A model generated the notes under the pieces. That model saw only the letters and a program-made list of their open reading frames with translations, ran no database searches and was not told the DNA's origin. The position numbers and the translations under genes were made by a program. From assembly GCF_032399705.1 (NCBI RefSeq), contig NZ_CP135922.1:3844001-3908000 (forward strand): DNA of 64,000 nt, read 5' to 3'. This document shows, one piece after another, positions 35,818 to 45,403 of the stretch (positions within the stretch are counted from its first letter, which is position 1; the number at the start of each line of letters is the position of its first letter). The DNA comes from Paenibacillus sp. BIC5C1 (GTDB lineage Bacteria; Bacillota; Bacilli; Paenibacillales; Paenibacillaceae).

Positions 35818-37050
35818 TTAATATACGACTGGAAGAGCTGTCAGCCCCCGGATAATCATCCCTGGTCTCCACTCCAGCAATTGCGGATCTCTGTTTAACC
35901 TTATCTCCGGCAGCTGGCGAAGCAACGCATTGATCGCTATCTCGCCTTCCAGTCTCGCAAGCGGAGCACCTAGACAATAATGGATGCCTTTACCAAAGGC
36001 AATGTGATCGTTAACCTTGCGGGTAATGTCGAATGTATCAGGTTCTTCGTAATGAGCAGAGTCCCGATTCGCTGACGATAACGCAACAAGCATCATGTCA
36101 CCCTGACGAATTTGCTTACCTTCAAACTCCATGTTTTCTGTTGCCCAACGAATATTGCTAATCTCGGCCGGACCATTATAACGCAGCACTTCCTCCACCG
36201 CCGACTGAATCAGCTCTGGCTGCTCCATAAGCAGCTGTTTCTGTTGTGGATGCTCCAGTAATGCTAGCATACCGTTTCCGATCAGATTCACCGTTGTTTC
36301 ATGTCCCGCAATAATGAGTACGAATACAAGCGCGTACAACTCCTGCTCGGTAAGTTTATCGCCTTCTTCTTCGATGCTGATGAGATCACTGATGAGATCC
36401 TGTTGCAGGTGATTGCGTCGCTGTGTAATCAATTCACGAAGGTAGTCCACAAAAGCTTTCATCACATCATCGCTCTCCTGGCTCATTTGCGGATTGCTGA
36501 CCCCTTCCATAATGGTGTTGGACCATCTTCTGAATTGCTCCTGATCCTCCAGTGGAACGCCTAACATTTCACAAATGACGATAATCGGCAATGGAAAGGC
36601 ATAGTCCTCAATCAGGTCCAACTCTCGCTTGTTGCCTGCCTTGATCTTCTCCAGCAAATCATCGCTTATTTCGGTAATTCGTCCCCTCAGCCTTTCAATC
36701 ATGCGGGGTGTGAATGCCTTCTGGATTAATCGTCTTAATCGACGATGATCTTCAGGACCTACGCTAATCAGATTCCTCAGAATTATCGCCTGATGTGGAG
36801 GGAGGCTCCCCCCGACTTCATCATCTCGGCTATCGGAAGCCCCGGTCACAAAACGGCTGTCCTGCAAAATTTTGACGGCATCCTCGTATCGGGTAACCAT
36901 CCAGGCAGCATGCCCGCTTGGCAACAAAAGGCGATGGACGGGTTCTTCGGCACGCAATTTTTCATAGACAGGAAAGGGCTGCTGAATGAAAGATTGATCC
37001 ATAAAATCAACGTTGGAATCGGACTTACCCTGATTTTCATTGATAAACAT
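35818..37050 (-). CDS. Cytochrome P450, bacterial class I (CYP107-like)
   Basis: A 410-residue soluble P450. The I-helix motif is FVLIIAGHETTVNLIGNG, the K-helix ExxR is in EEVLRYNGPAEI, and the haem ligand Cys is in FGKGIHYCLGAPLARLEG. It hydroxylates or epoxidises a substrate using electrons from a ferredoxin or flavodoxin not encoded nearby. Related Bacillus and Paenibacillus enzymes act on fatty acids, antibiotics or steroids; the substrate is unknown. Start ATG 37050 follows GGGAGG by seven bases. A perfect palindrome overlaps the promoter region, so repression by a dimeric regulator is likely. Confidence 0.92.
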   Translation of the reverse strand: MFINENQGKSDSNVDFMDQSFIQQPFPVYEKLRAEEPVHRLLLPSGHAAWMVTRYEDAVKILQDSRFVTGASDSRDDEVGGSLPPHQAIILRNLISVGPEDHRRLRRLIQKAFTPRMIERLRGRITEISDDLLEKIKAGNKRELDLIEDYAFPLPIIVICEMLGVPLEDQEQFRRWSNTIMEGVSNPQMSQESDDVMKAFVDYLRELITQRRNHLQQDLISDLISIEEEGDKLTEQELYALVFVLIIAGHETTVNLIGNGMLALLEHPQQKQLLMEQPELIQSAVEEVLRYNGPAEISNIRWATENMEFEGKQIRQGDMMLVALSSANRDSAHYEEPDTFDITRKVNDHIAFGKGIHYCLGAPLARLEGEIAINALLRQLPEIRLNRDPQLLEWRPGMIIRGLTALPVVY

Positions 37051-37070
37051 CGGAACGCCTCCCAAAATGA

Positions 37071-37087
37071 TATTGATAATATCAATA
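37071..37087. promoter_or_regulatory. Palindromic operator ahead of the P450 gene
   Basis: TATTGATAATATCAATA is a perfect 7-3-7 inverted repeat about 20 bases upstream of the P450 start and just before its ribosome site. A bound repressor here would block transcription start or clearance. A TetR or MarR type regulator is the simplest guess; which one is not known. Confidence 0.55.
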
Positions 37088-37195
37088 CAATATTAAGACT
37101 ACCATTTTGAGGTATCATTTTCAAATAACTTCAATTAATTCCATAGATTCATTGTCCATTGTTTTCTCTCTGTCCAATCTGTATCGTTTTACTAT

Positions 37196-38623
37196 CTAAC
37201 TGTTGCGGCGTTCCTCCAGTTCCTTTACAATCTGAGGATATTTCTCATCCAGATCGTACTTGCGCAAACAAAGATACGTAAGGACAAAAATCGCCAAAGG
37301 AAGATATACCGTCAGAACCAGAATACTCGTCATTGCTGAATCCGTCTGGGATGCCAGCGTTCCATCGTAATGCCCGATTGCGAGAATCCAGCCAATTAAT
37401 GCAGCTGCCAGGCCGATGCCAATTTTCATACCAAAGCTGTTTGCGCTGTTAATCATACCTACCAAACGTTTGCCCGTTTTCCATTCACCGTACTCCACCG
37501 TGTTATTCACCAGTACACCTCCCACAGCCATCATCGGAATGGTTGCCAATGTCGAGATGCCCCCCAGAACTAAAGCTGCGATAAAATGATATGGCATAAA
37601 GCAACGAATGAAGGATGCAACGATGCCTAGCATCAACCCAATGCGTGCTGTCCTTGCGAGTCCAAATCTTTTGATCATGGGACCTACCATCACGAAACCC
37701 AAAAATACGGGAATGAGACCGATTGCTCCCATAATTCCAATAAGATCCTCATTCCCCAGAATGTACTTCGTATAATAGATTCCAGTTGATCCGTTTAGCG
37801 TATACATCATGTTAATCAACAGCTGAGCGAACAGCATGATAATCCAGTACTTGTTTCTAAATAAAAGCCGGATGCTCTCCCAAAATGGAATGTTATCGCT
37901 TTCAACTATATTTATGCCTGCATTGTCTTCCTTCGACGCCAGAAAAGTAAGAATCAAGGAAATAAAGGATACCGTACCCAAAATTACAGCAACGATAATC
38001 CAGGCCTTCTGATTTCCACCCAGCATGTTGGTAATCGGAATCAATGCAATAGAGATAATCATGCCAATAATATAACCAAAGATCGTGCGGGTAAGGCCCA
38101 TTTTGCTGCGTTCCTCAACACTTCTCGTACGGATTGCCATTAAGCTTCCGTAAGGGATACCGATCCCCGTGGACACAATGGCTGAAGCAAAAACAACCGT
38201 TATTAACGCATAAAGGGTTTTTACAGCGGTTGAAGCTTCAGATGGGACGGTAAACAGTAATATAATTGAAGCCATCGCCGGAAGTGCCATCCACAGAATC
38301 CATGGACGTGCTTTCCCATATTTTGATTTTGTTGAATCAATTACTTTGCCCATAATTAAATCCGAGACAGCATTAATAATTTTGGTAATAAGCATAATCG
38401 TACCTACCGTAGCGGCTGTAATTCCTACCTTGTCCGTATAAAAATACGTTAACATGCCGATCAATCCGCCAATCGAGTTTAAGGCGACTTGTGCAGCACC
38501 ATCGCCAAGATAGTGGTAAGGTCGCATCGTTTTTTGAATGCCTTGAGCATCCAAACCCAATACTCTGGGTTGTTTCTTTTGGTTTACAACCGGCGTGTTA
38601 AAAATATTTCGTTCTGCCTTCAT
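37196..38623 (-). CDS. Sugar:cation symporter, GPH family
   Basis: A 475-residue twelve-helix symporter with the GPH/MelB-type N terminus (LGDGAAQVALNSIGGLIGML, FYTDKVGITAATVGTIMLI, DLIMGKVIDSTKSKYGKARPW). Relatives such as UidB, XynB and YicJ import glucuronides, xylosides or other glycosides. Start ATG 38623 (MKAERN) follows AGGGGGAG; an in-frame ATG at 38665 lies upstream of a cre-like site and is rejected. Downstream of the GH78 rhamnosidase on the same strand, it probably imports the released sugar, but it has its own promoter region. Confidence 0.9.
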   Translation of the reverse strand: MKAERNIFNTPVVNQKKQPRVLGLDAQGIQKTMRPYHYLGDGAAQVALNSIGGLIGMLTYFYTDKVGITAATVGTIMLITKIINAVSDLIMGKVIDSTKSKYGKARPWILWMALPAMASIILLFTVPSEASTAVKTLYALITVVFASAIVSTGIGIPYGSLMAIRTRSVEERSKMGLTRTIFGYIIGMIISIALIPITNMLGGNQKAWIIVAVILGTVSFISLILTFLASKEDNAGINIVESDNIPFWESIRLLFRNKYWIIMLFAQLLINMMYTLNGSTGIYYTKYILGNEDLIGIMGAIGLIPVFLGFVMVGPMIKRFGLARTARIGLMLGIVASFIRCFMPYHFIAALVLGGISTLATIPMMAVGGVLVNNTVEYGEWKTGKRLVGMINSANSFGMKIGIGLAAALIGWILAIGHYDGTLASQTDSAMTSILVLTVYLPLAIFVLTYLCLRKYDLDEKYPQIVKELEERRNS

Positions 38624-38650
38624 TGTGCTCCCCCTATTCAATTCGCTGTA

Positions 38651-38664
38651 TGGTACCGCTTTCA
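38651..38664. promoter_or_regulatory. cre-like site ahead of the GPH symporter
   Basis: TGAAAGCGGTACCA (minus strand), preceded by T, fits the looser cre consensus WTGNAANCGNWNNCA completely and the strict form with one mismatch. It is about 28 bases upstream of the chosen start. CcpA repression is the likely use. Confidence 0.55.
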
Positions 38665-38798
38665 AAACATATTGTAGTCCTGTAATGGATCTAAATATGG
38701 TACTGTCATGCTTTTTTTAGTAATTTCATTTTAGTTGCATATCTTTTTTACCATCGTCTCGAATATGCAACTGGAGGTCCCATTTTTTTGCAACACAA

Positions 38799-38826
38799 AG
38801 TGACACTGTCCGCTCGCAGTGCCACT
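38799..38826 (-). terminator. Terminator of the rhamnosidase gene
   Basis: AGTGGCACTG and CAGTGTCACT (minus strand) pair over ten bases, one of them a G-U, around an eight-base loop, followed by TTGTGTTGC. It begins 25 bases past the GH78 stop. The T run is modest. Confidence 0.55.
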
Positions 38827-38850
38827 GATTTCAGTGTATCGAATTTCCAA

Positions 38851-41586
38851 TTACAGCTTCCCTGCATTGAGCGTATGGCAGACTGTACGGAATAGCTGTT
38901 CCATCTCGGCAGGTGCATTCGCCAGCATTTCGCTTAAAGATAAATCATAGGCATACTGAATCATTGGATGATCAAGCATGCCTGGTGCATGCTCATTCAA
39001 CATCTGAACGGCTGCCGGTTCTTCCACAATCTCCTTGAGTGTCGAGTCCATCGTATAGCGTTCTCGTTCCAGACTGGTTTGCGTAGCATATTCAAAAATA
39101 TAAGAACCGGAGCCAACCTCCACATGCTCTGCTTTTTCGGGTAGTACAATGATGGCTGTCGAATTGGCCGGAATGGTTACACGAACGACTATCTTGCCAG
39201 CCATGCATGACCATGAGCTTTTAATCTCACCATAAACGGACTGATAGGCAGACTCTACCCAGGTAACTCCAATGATGAATTGAGGCTTGATTAAGATTTT
39301 CTTAAAGCCTGCTTCAAGCTGGTTGATTCCTGCTAATTTCCTATACATCCACTCACCGATCGAGCCATAAGCGTAATGATTTAAAGAATTCATCCCAGAT
39401 GTATCAAAGTCGCCATTAGGCAGGATGGAATTCCACCGTTCCCAGATCGTCGTTGCTCCTTTTTTCACGGCATATAGCCAGGATGGAAAATCCTCTTTCA
39501 GAAACAGCGTACCGGCAAGATCATGCAGATCATTGTCCGACAAGACGTGACATAGATATGGAGTGCCGACAAAACCTGTCGTGAGATGATTTTTATGTTT
39601 TGCAATATTGCTTTCAAGCGTTTTGCAGATTCGCTCCCTGTACTTCTCCTCCGCCAGATTGAAATGTAACGCTAACACACAGGCCGTTTGAGTTTCGCTA
39701 ACCAGTCTGCCGGTTGAAGAAATGTATTCGGCATTGAACGCTTGTTTAATCTCGCTATACAGTTTTTCGTAACGAACGACATCTGTGGTTTTCCCCAGAA
39801 GCTTGGCCGTCTTGGCAACCAATTCGGTGGAATACGCATAGTAAGCATTGGCGACCAGATAAATATCTGTAGCCCCTGTTCTCTCGTTGCTGAATTCCTC
39901 CTTGTCCAGCCCTAACCAGTCACCATATTGGTACCCGGTCTGCCACAGCCCATTGGCCCCGCAACGTAACGAAATATAGTCGATCCAGCCCTTCATGCTG
40001 TCATATTGCTCTTCCAGTAGCCGGAGGTCCCCATAAGTCTGGTACATCACCCAAGGAACAATAACGGCCGCATCGCTCCAAGCTGCCGCCCCCTCCTGAT
40101 TCCCAAGAATATTAGGGACGACATGCGGGACGCCGTATTCTTCAGACTGCTCCGATGCAAGGTCTCGCAGCCATTTGGCAAAGAAGGAAGCAACATTCAT
40201 GTTAAACGCAGCAGTACCGGCGAACACCTGGGCATCCCCTGTCCATCCCAAACGCTCGTCTCGTTGCGGGCAATCCGTCGGGATATCCAGAAAGTTGCCT
40301 TTTTGGCTCCATCGGATGTTGTTAACCAATTGGTTTACCAGCGGGTTTGAAGTCTTCAGGCTGCCCGTTTCCTCCAGATGGGAATGCAGCACACAAGCTG
40401 TAAAGTGTTCAGGCTGCACCACCTCCAGTCCCTCAATGGCAATATAGCGAAAACCGTGGAATGTAAAATGTGGACGGAAGGTTTGTTCCTCGCCATTACA
40501 GATGAAGCGATTAATGGATACTGCCTGTCTCAAGGTCTCAGGATAAAAGTTTCCTTCCTTATCCAGCACCTCGGCGTGTCGGATTGTAATGACTTGACCT
40601 TTACATCCCGATACCTTGAACTCGACAAATCCCGTCAGAATTTGACCGAAGTCGAGAACCTGCTCCCCTTTTGGCGTTGTAATCCTTTGCTGCGCTGAAC
40701 GTTTTTCGATAATTTGTACAGGCTCGTTTTCCTGGGCAACCAGCCGGTTGTTATCAAAAGAAGCCAGCACGACTTGAGATAACTGCCCTTCTTCATAACA
40801 AGAATCATATGTTTCGCCCATATAAATTTCGCTGGAACGAATCGGTCCGGTTGCCACCTTCCAGGTTTCATCTGTAGTTATGACGTCTTTTGTTCCATCG
40901 GTATAGTCAATATGAAGCTCCGCAAGTGCAGCAACCTGATCCCCGTAATGGTCGGGCGTACAGGTAAATCCAAAAATGCCTTTGTACCAACCGTTTCCTA
41001 CAGTAATTTCTATTTTATTTTCTTTCTCAAGCATGCCTTCCACAGGGTACGTCTGATATTGCAAACGCTCGTTATAATTCGTCCAGCCAGGGGTGAAATA
41101 ACGGTCTCCCACTTTCAAACCATTGATAGCGATTTCATAAATCCCCAGGCATGATGCGTAAATGCGGGCTTGCTGAATTTTTTTGCTTAGGTTAAACGTT
41201 TTGGTGAAAACGGGTGGGGCGGTCTCTTCGGTTGGAAAAGGATGCGATATCCACTGCGCCTGAAAGTTGCTGCCCTTCATTAAACCGGTCTCGAAATACC
41301 CCGCAGTGGATGCATGCTGGCCTTGGTTATCCCAAACTTCAACATGAACCGGATACCGGGTTGAGGCCTGCAAATAAGGACCCGCATATTCGACCAGAAC
41401 GGAGGTATCAGCGTCCACCCTTCCTGAATCCCAGACCATCTCCCCTTCCTGTGTGACAACGATCCGATATGCGGATTGCATCACACCTTGCTCTGCGGAC
41501 CCGATTTGCCATGAAAACCTGGGTCTGCTCGTATCCAGTCCGATTGGATTCTCCATGTATTCAACACGAAAGTTTTTCAGTTCCAT
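38851..41586 (-). CDS. Alpha-L-rhamnosidase, GH78
   Basis: A 911-residue cytoplasmic glycosidase without signal peptide. The Bac_rhamnosid_N and concanavalin-like beta domains come first (RVEYMENPIGLDTSRPRFSW, FTPGWTNYNERLQYQTYPVE). They are followed by the (alpha/alpha)6 catalytic domain with the family signature DIPTDCPQRDERLGWTGDAQ, which carries the acidic catalytic residues, and a C-terminal beta-sandwich. About 80 extra residues close the protein. It removes terminal alpha-L-rhamnose from plant glycans or flavonoid glycosides taken up by the cell. It is divergent from the AraC regulator at 41742, its likely activator, and has a cre-like site upstream. Confidence 0.93.
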   Translation of the reverse strand: MELKNFRVEYMENPIGLDTSRPRFSWQIGSAEQGVMQSAYRIVVTQEGEMVWDSGRVDADTSVLVEYAGPYLQASTRYPVHVEVWDNQGQHASTAGYFETGLMKGSNFQAQWISHPFPTEETAPPVFTKTFNLSKKIQQARIYASCLGIYEIAINGLKVGDRYFTPGWTNYNERLQYQTYPVEGMLEKENKIEITVGNGWYKGIFGFTCTPDHYGDQVAALAELHIDYTDGTKDVITTDETWKVATGPIRSSEIYMGETYDSCYEEGQLSQVVLASFDNNRLVAQENEPVQIIEKRSAQQRITTPKGEQVLDFGQILTGFVEFKVSGCKGQVITIRHAEVLDKEGNFYPETLRQAVSINRFICNGEEQTFRPHFTFHGFRYIAIEGLEVVQPEHFTACVLHSHLEETGSLKTSNPLVNQLVNNIRWSQKGNFLDIPTDCPQRDERLGWTGDAQVFAGTAAFNMNVASFFAKWLRDLASEQSEEYGVPHVVPNILGNQEGAAAWSDAAVIVPWVMYQTYGDLRLLEEQYDSMKGWIDYISLRCGANGLWQTGYQYGDWLGLDKEEFSNERTGATDIYLVANAYYAYSTELVAKTAKLLGKTTDVVRYEKLYSEIKQAFNAEYISSTGRLVSETQTACVLALHFNLAEEKYRERICKTLESNIAKHKNHLTTGFVGTPYLCHVLSDNDLHDLAGTLFLKEDFPSWLYAVKKGATTIWERWNSILPNGDFDTSGMNSLNHYAYGSIGEWMYRKLAGINQLEAGFKKILIKPQFIIGVTWVESAYQSVYGEIKSSWSCMAGKIVVRVTIPANSTAIIVLPEKAEHVEVGSGSYIFEYATQTSLERERYTMDSTLKEIVEEPAAVQMLNEHAPGMLDHPMIQYAYDLSLSEMLANAPAEMEQLFRTVCHTLNAGKL

Positions 41587-41629
41587 CTGTGAACCACCTT
41601 TCAGCCCTAGTTAGCTCAGCTCTATTACC

Positions 41630-41643
41630 TGTTATCGCTTACT
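41630..41643. promoter_or_regulatory. cre-like site in the GH78/AraC intergenic region
   Basis: TGTTATCGCTTACT fits TGWNANCGNTNWCA at all but the last position. It lies 44 bases before the rhamnosidase start, in the 155-base divergent region, suggesting carbon catabolite control of GH78. Confidence 0.45.
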
Positions 41644-41741
41644 TTAGTTATTATAGTGATTATTCTGCATGCAATATGGTAGTATGATTGTGATTTTAGA
41701 AATCTGATGGAATCAGACATAAAAAGGAGGCCTTTACACCA

Positions 41742-42968
41742 ATGCAGCTGTTGCAGCGTCAATGCAAGCTCATTGCTGAGCTTTTTGACATGTCTATTTT
41801 TTGTGTGAATACCCGCGGAGAGATTGTATTGGAGTGGCTGGGGGATCGGATACTTAATCCACTTTACGGCAACGACAAGCAATTTTTCTTTCGGTTATTA
41901 GGCTTTGACCCCACGGTTCGCAGAGAACGGCCCGCTATTATAAAAACAATGTTCTTTGAGAACTACCTTCTTATTCCATTTGTTCATGATTCCAATGAAG
42001 AAGAGACCGTTATTTTAGGCCCCTGCCTCCCATTTGCTCTGTTCGAACATAAGATTAACGGGCTTATTAACGACACTCATCTTTTTGCGAACCGGGAACA
42101 CGTATTTCATTATTATCAATCTGTTCCTGTCATTTCCCATGAGCAGCTGATCAAAATTGTGATTTCGGTAAACCAGATGCTCAACCATACATGGATTGAG
42201 GCCGAGGGCATAGCACAGGTTCCTTTACAGGGAATGTCCATACAGGAATATAGCCAGCCGGGTTCCATGTATCCCTCACCAAACGACGAAGAGGCACCGC
42301 ATCATAATCCGTTAAACGAGAAGAAGTTATTAACCATTGTCAGGGAAGGTAAAATGGAGGCACTTGGCGAGTTTTCGCAGCTTGGGTATGAGAATACGGG
42401 AGTGCTGTCCAAATCAAGCCATATCCGATCTAAAAAAAATCTCGGCATCATCGGTATTGCCCTTGCTGCCAGAGCCGCAATTGACGGCGGGCTCTACTCG
42501 GAGATCGCTTTCTCGGAAAGTGACCGCTATATACAGCGCCTTGAGGATTTGAGGACTGATCAGGACATTGATCAATGTTGTCTGGAAGCTTTTTACTCCT
42601 TAACCGAGAAGGTATCTCTTGTCAAAGAAACGCGGCATTCCAAAATCGTGACGTTATGCAAAAACTATATATACAACCATCGTTATTCTAAAATCTCACA
42701 TGAAGAAATCGCTGTGCATGCGGGCATCAGCGCCAATTATCTTTCTGTGCTTTTTAAGAAAGAGGTCGAAATCTCCGTAAATGAATATATTCAGCAGATC
42801 AAAATTGAGGAAGCCAAACATATGATTCGGTTTACAAGCACTCCCTTGTCTGAAATCGGTTCCCTTTTGTGTTTTACGGATCAGAGCTATTTCACCAAAA
42901 TCTTCAAAAAACATACGGGCAAAACGCCTAAACAATATCAACAAACGCATCATCTGATCGAACAATAA
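41742..42968 (+). CDS. AraC family transcriptional regulator
   Basis: A 408-residue regulator built like the one at 34435: an unassigned N-terminal region, the shared segment GIIGIALAARAAIDGGLYSEI, and a C-terminal AraC double helix-turn-helix (IAVHAGISANYLSVLFKKEV and IGSLLCFTDQSYFTKIFKKH, KTPKQYQ). The start is ATG 41742, 12-14 bases behind AAAGGAGG. It is divergent from the GH78 gene and convergent with the GH3 gene, making it the probable local regulator of both. Confidence 0.87.
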   Translation: MQLLQRQCKLIAELFDMSIFCVNTRGEIVLEWLGDRILNPLYGNDKQFFFRLLGFDPTVRRERPAIIKTMFFENYLLIPFVHDSNEEETVILGPCLPFALFEHKINGLINDTHLFANREHVFHYYQSVPVISHEQLIKIVISVNQMLNHTWIEAEGIAQVPLQGMSIQEYSQPGSMYPSPNDEEAPHHNPLNEKKLLTIVREGKMEALGEFSQLGYENTGVLSKSSHIRSKKNLGIIGIALAARAAIDGGLYSEIAFSESDRYIQRLEDLRTDQDIDQCCLEAFYSLTEKVSLVKETRHSKIVTLCKNYIYNHRYSKISHEEIAVHAGISANYLSVLFKKEVEISVNEYIQQIKIEEAKHMIRFTSTPLSEIGSLLCFTDQSYFTKIFKKHTGKTPKQYQQTHHLIEQ

Positions 42969-42986
42969 GCCCGGCAATCGCCGGGC
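42969..42986. terminator. Bidirectional terminator between AraC and GH3 genes
   Basis: GCCCGGC, a four-base loop and GCCGGGC form a perfect stem immediately after the AraC stop; GCTTGTTTAG follows on the plus strand. The two genes converge here, with 39 bases between the stops. Confidence 0.7.
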
Positions 42987-43007
42987 GCTTGTTTAGACTG
43001 CTCGTAT

Positions 43008-45254
43008 TCAGCTGTTCACAGCTGCAAGAATGTGTTGAAGTGTCTCCTCTGTAAACTGTCCGTTGCTCATCAGTGCGGCATTATGCAATGTGGTTCCCAT
43101 AATCAATTCCTGCATGCCTTCTCCAAGCCCGGCATCATTTGTATCATATCGCCCCATCGCCCCCATGATCTCCGCTCCGGCAGGATGCTGAAGCAACTCG
43201 CCAAACGTGGAGTGCCTGGTTATTTTCAGGGTATGAACAACACTTGACTCTACTCTCACCGTTTCAACAAGTACAATCTCTCTTGAAGATTTACCGATTA
43301 AAATATTGAAATTCCCCGTCTCTACATGCCAATCTTTTAACTTAACGTCATAGTAAGCAAAGGCTCTTTTGTCCAATTCGAATTGAACCGTTTTCTCTTC
43401 CCCGGGCTGAAGTAAGATTTTGGCGTAGCCCTTCAATTCCTGAACCGGACGGGGGATCGTTGATTCTACATCGCGTACATACAGCTGAACAGCCTCTTTC
43501 CCGACTACTGTACCTGTGTTTTTAATGGTTACAGCTACCCTTACGCTATCGGTATCTGTGATCTGTTTATGGCTAACCTCCATTTTGCTGTATTCAAATT
43601 GCGTGTAGCTCAGACCAAATCCGAATGGAAACAAAGGCTCTACATCCCTTGTATCATAATGACGGTAGCCCATAAATATACCTTCCCGATATTCGGCAGT
43701 CTCGCCGTCCCCGGGGAAATGCAAATAAGATGGATTGTGCATCATCTTTTTGGGGAAAGTTTCAGCCAGCTTACCACTCGGATTTACACTTCCAAAGAGA
43801 ATGTCAGCGATTGCTCCACCCAATGCCTGTCCCCCCAGATATGCCTCTAATACACCTTTAACGTTGTCCAGCCAAGGCATTTCAATAGGACCACCGTTGC
43901 TAAGAACAACTACGATATTGTCTTGTACCTTCGCAATGGCTTTAATTAAAGCGGTATGATTCTCTGGCAAGTGAAGGTGTTTCCGGTCAAACCCTTCCGA
44001 TTCATAACGTTCAGGCAGCCCGGCAAAAATAACCGCCACTTGTGCTTTTTTGGCATGGTCCACGGCTTCTTGAAGCAGCTGTTCGTCTACCTCATCTTCG
44101 TTCGGAGCATAACCCGCGGCATATGAGATGTTTGCATTCGAGCCAGCGATTTTAAGAATTTCTTCATAAATATTATCAAGATTCGTCGGCGTGATATGGG
44201 AGCTTCCGCCTCCCTGATAGCGTGCTTTTTGGGCAAACGCTCCGATAACCGCAATGGAATCGTCGGTTTTCAGAGGAAGAATGCTTGCTTCATTTTTAAG
44301 CAGGACCATACATTCTCCGGCAATCTCTCGAGCCAACTGATGCTGTGCTTCTACATCTACGGAGACTCTATCCCGTTGGTTATTTACAGCCTTGAATACA
44401 AGGGACAATATTCTCTCAACAGACTGATCCAGCACTGCATCGCTCAATTGACCGGATTGAATGGCCTCCATTATTTTTTGGTATCCGATTCCGTTGCTAT
44501 AAGGCATCTCCAGATCCATTCCGGCTGCTAACCCAAGGTCCCTTTCATTAACAGCTCCCCAGTCGGAAACCACTGCACCTTCAAACTGCCACTCTTCACG
44601 GAGAATATCAGTCAATAATCGGCTGTTCTCGGAACAAAAGGCACCGTTTACCTGGTTATACGCAGCCATGACGGTCCATGGCTTCCCCTCTTTGATGGCA
44701 ATTTCAAAGCTAGCCAGATAAATCTCGCGCAAAGTCTGTTCATCGACCACGGCATCGACGGACATTCGCTTGAATTCCTGATTGTTGACAGCGAAATGTT
44801 TAATGGAGGTGCCTACACCCTCGCTCTGTACGCCTTGAATGTAGCTTGCTGCCAAAGTCCCCGACAAATAGGGATCTTCGGAATAGTATTCGAAATTCCG
44901 GCCGCATAGCGGTGAACGCTTGATATTCACACCTGGCCCCAAAACGATTGAAATACCGGCCGCGGCCGCTTCTTCTCCGATGGCCTTCCCCATTTTGTGG
45001 GCAAGCTCACGATTCCATGACGAGGCAAGTCCACTTCCGGAAGGAAAGCAAGTAGCCGGAACGCTTTTGTTTAAGCCTAAGTGATCCGCACTCCCCTCTT
45101 GTTTTCTGAGCCCGTGAGGGCCGTCCGTCATCATAATAGAAGGGACGCCCAGGCGTTCATATGATTTGGTGTGCCAGAAATCTTTACCTGAGCAAAGTTC
45201 CACTTTCTCTTCCAAACTCATTTGATTGATGATTTTTTGCACATTTTGCTCCAT
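43008..45254 (-). CDS. Beta-glucosidase, GH3
   Basis: A 748-residue cytoplasmic glycosidase. The N-terminal barrel contains MTDGPHGLRKQ and SIKHFAVNNQEFKRMSVDAV and the nucleophile Asp in GAVVSDWGAV. The second sandwich domain and a C-terminal fibronectin-III-like domain (VRVAVTIKNTGTVVGKEAVQ, LKDWHVETGNFNILIG) complete the GH3 layout. It hydrolyses terminal beta-linked glucose or xylose from oligosaccharides. ATG 45254 follows GGAGGAG; an upstream in-frame start at 45320 has no ribosome site. It converges on the AraC gene, with which it shares a terminator. Confidence 0.93.
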   Translation of the reverse strand: MEQNVQKIINQMSLEEKVELCSGKDFWHTKSYERLGVPSIMMTDGPHGLRKQEGSADHLGLNKSVPATCFPSGSGLASSWNRELAHKMGKAIGEEAAAAGISIVLGPGVNIKRSPLCGRNFEYYSEDPYLSGTLAASYIQGVQSEGVGTSIKHFAVNNQEFKRMSVDAVVDEQTLREIYLASFEIAIKEGKPWTVMAAYNQVNGAFCSENSRLLTDILREEWQFEGAVVSDWGAVNERDLGLAAGMDLEMPYSNGIGYQKIMEAIQSGQLSDAVLDQSVERILSLVFKAVNNQRDRVSVDVEAQHQLAREIAGECMVLLKNEASILPLKTDDSIAVIGAFAQKARYQGGGSSHITPTNLDNIYEEILKIAGSNANISYAAGYAPNEDEVDEQLLQEAVDHAKKAQVAVIFAGLPERYESEGFDRKHLHLPENHTALIKAIAKVQDNIVVVLSNGGPIEMPWLDNVKGVLEAYLGGQALGGAIADILFGSVNPSGKLAETFPKKMMHNPSYLHFPGDGETAEYREGIFMGYRHYDTRDVEPLFPFGFGLSYTQFEYSKMEVSHKQITDTDSVRVAVTIKNTGTVVGKEAVQLYVRDVESTIPRPVQELKGYAKILLQPGEEKTVQFELDKRAFAYYDVKLKDWHVETGNFNILIGKSSREIVLVETVRVESSVVHTLKITRHSTFGELLQHPAGAEIMGAMGRYDTNDAGLGEGMQELIMGTTLHNAALMSNGQFTEETLQHILAAVNS

Positions 45255-45403
45255 TCGCTCTCCTCCGTTGGTATACACATTGTCGAAACCGTTTGCCATT
45301 TTAGAATAAATGAAATGCATCCATTATTATGGTAAAATCGTTTCTTTTTTAGAAAATTACTCCGCAAGAATCAATTCGTTTTTCATTCATCTCTCTGCGT
45401 GAG

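Noticed and set aside
45285..45300. Possible cre site upstream of the GH3 gene
   Set aside because: The AACCGTTTG core does not place TG and CA at the required distances.
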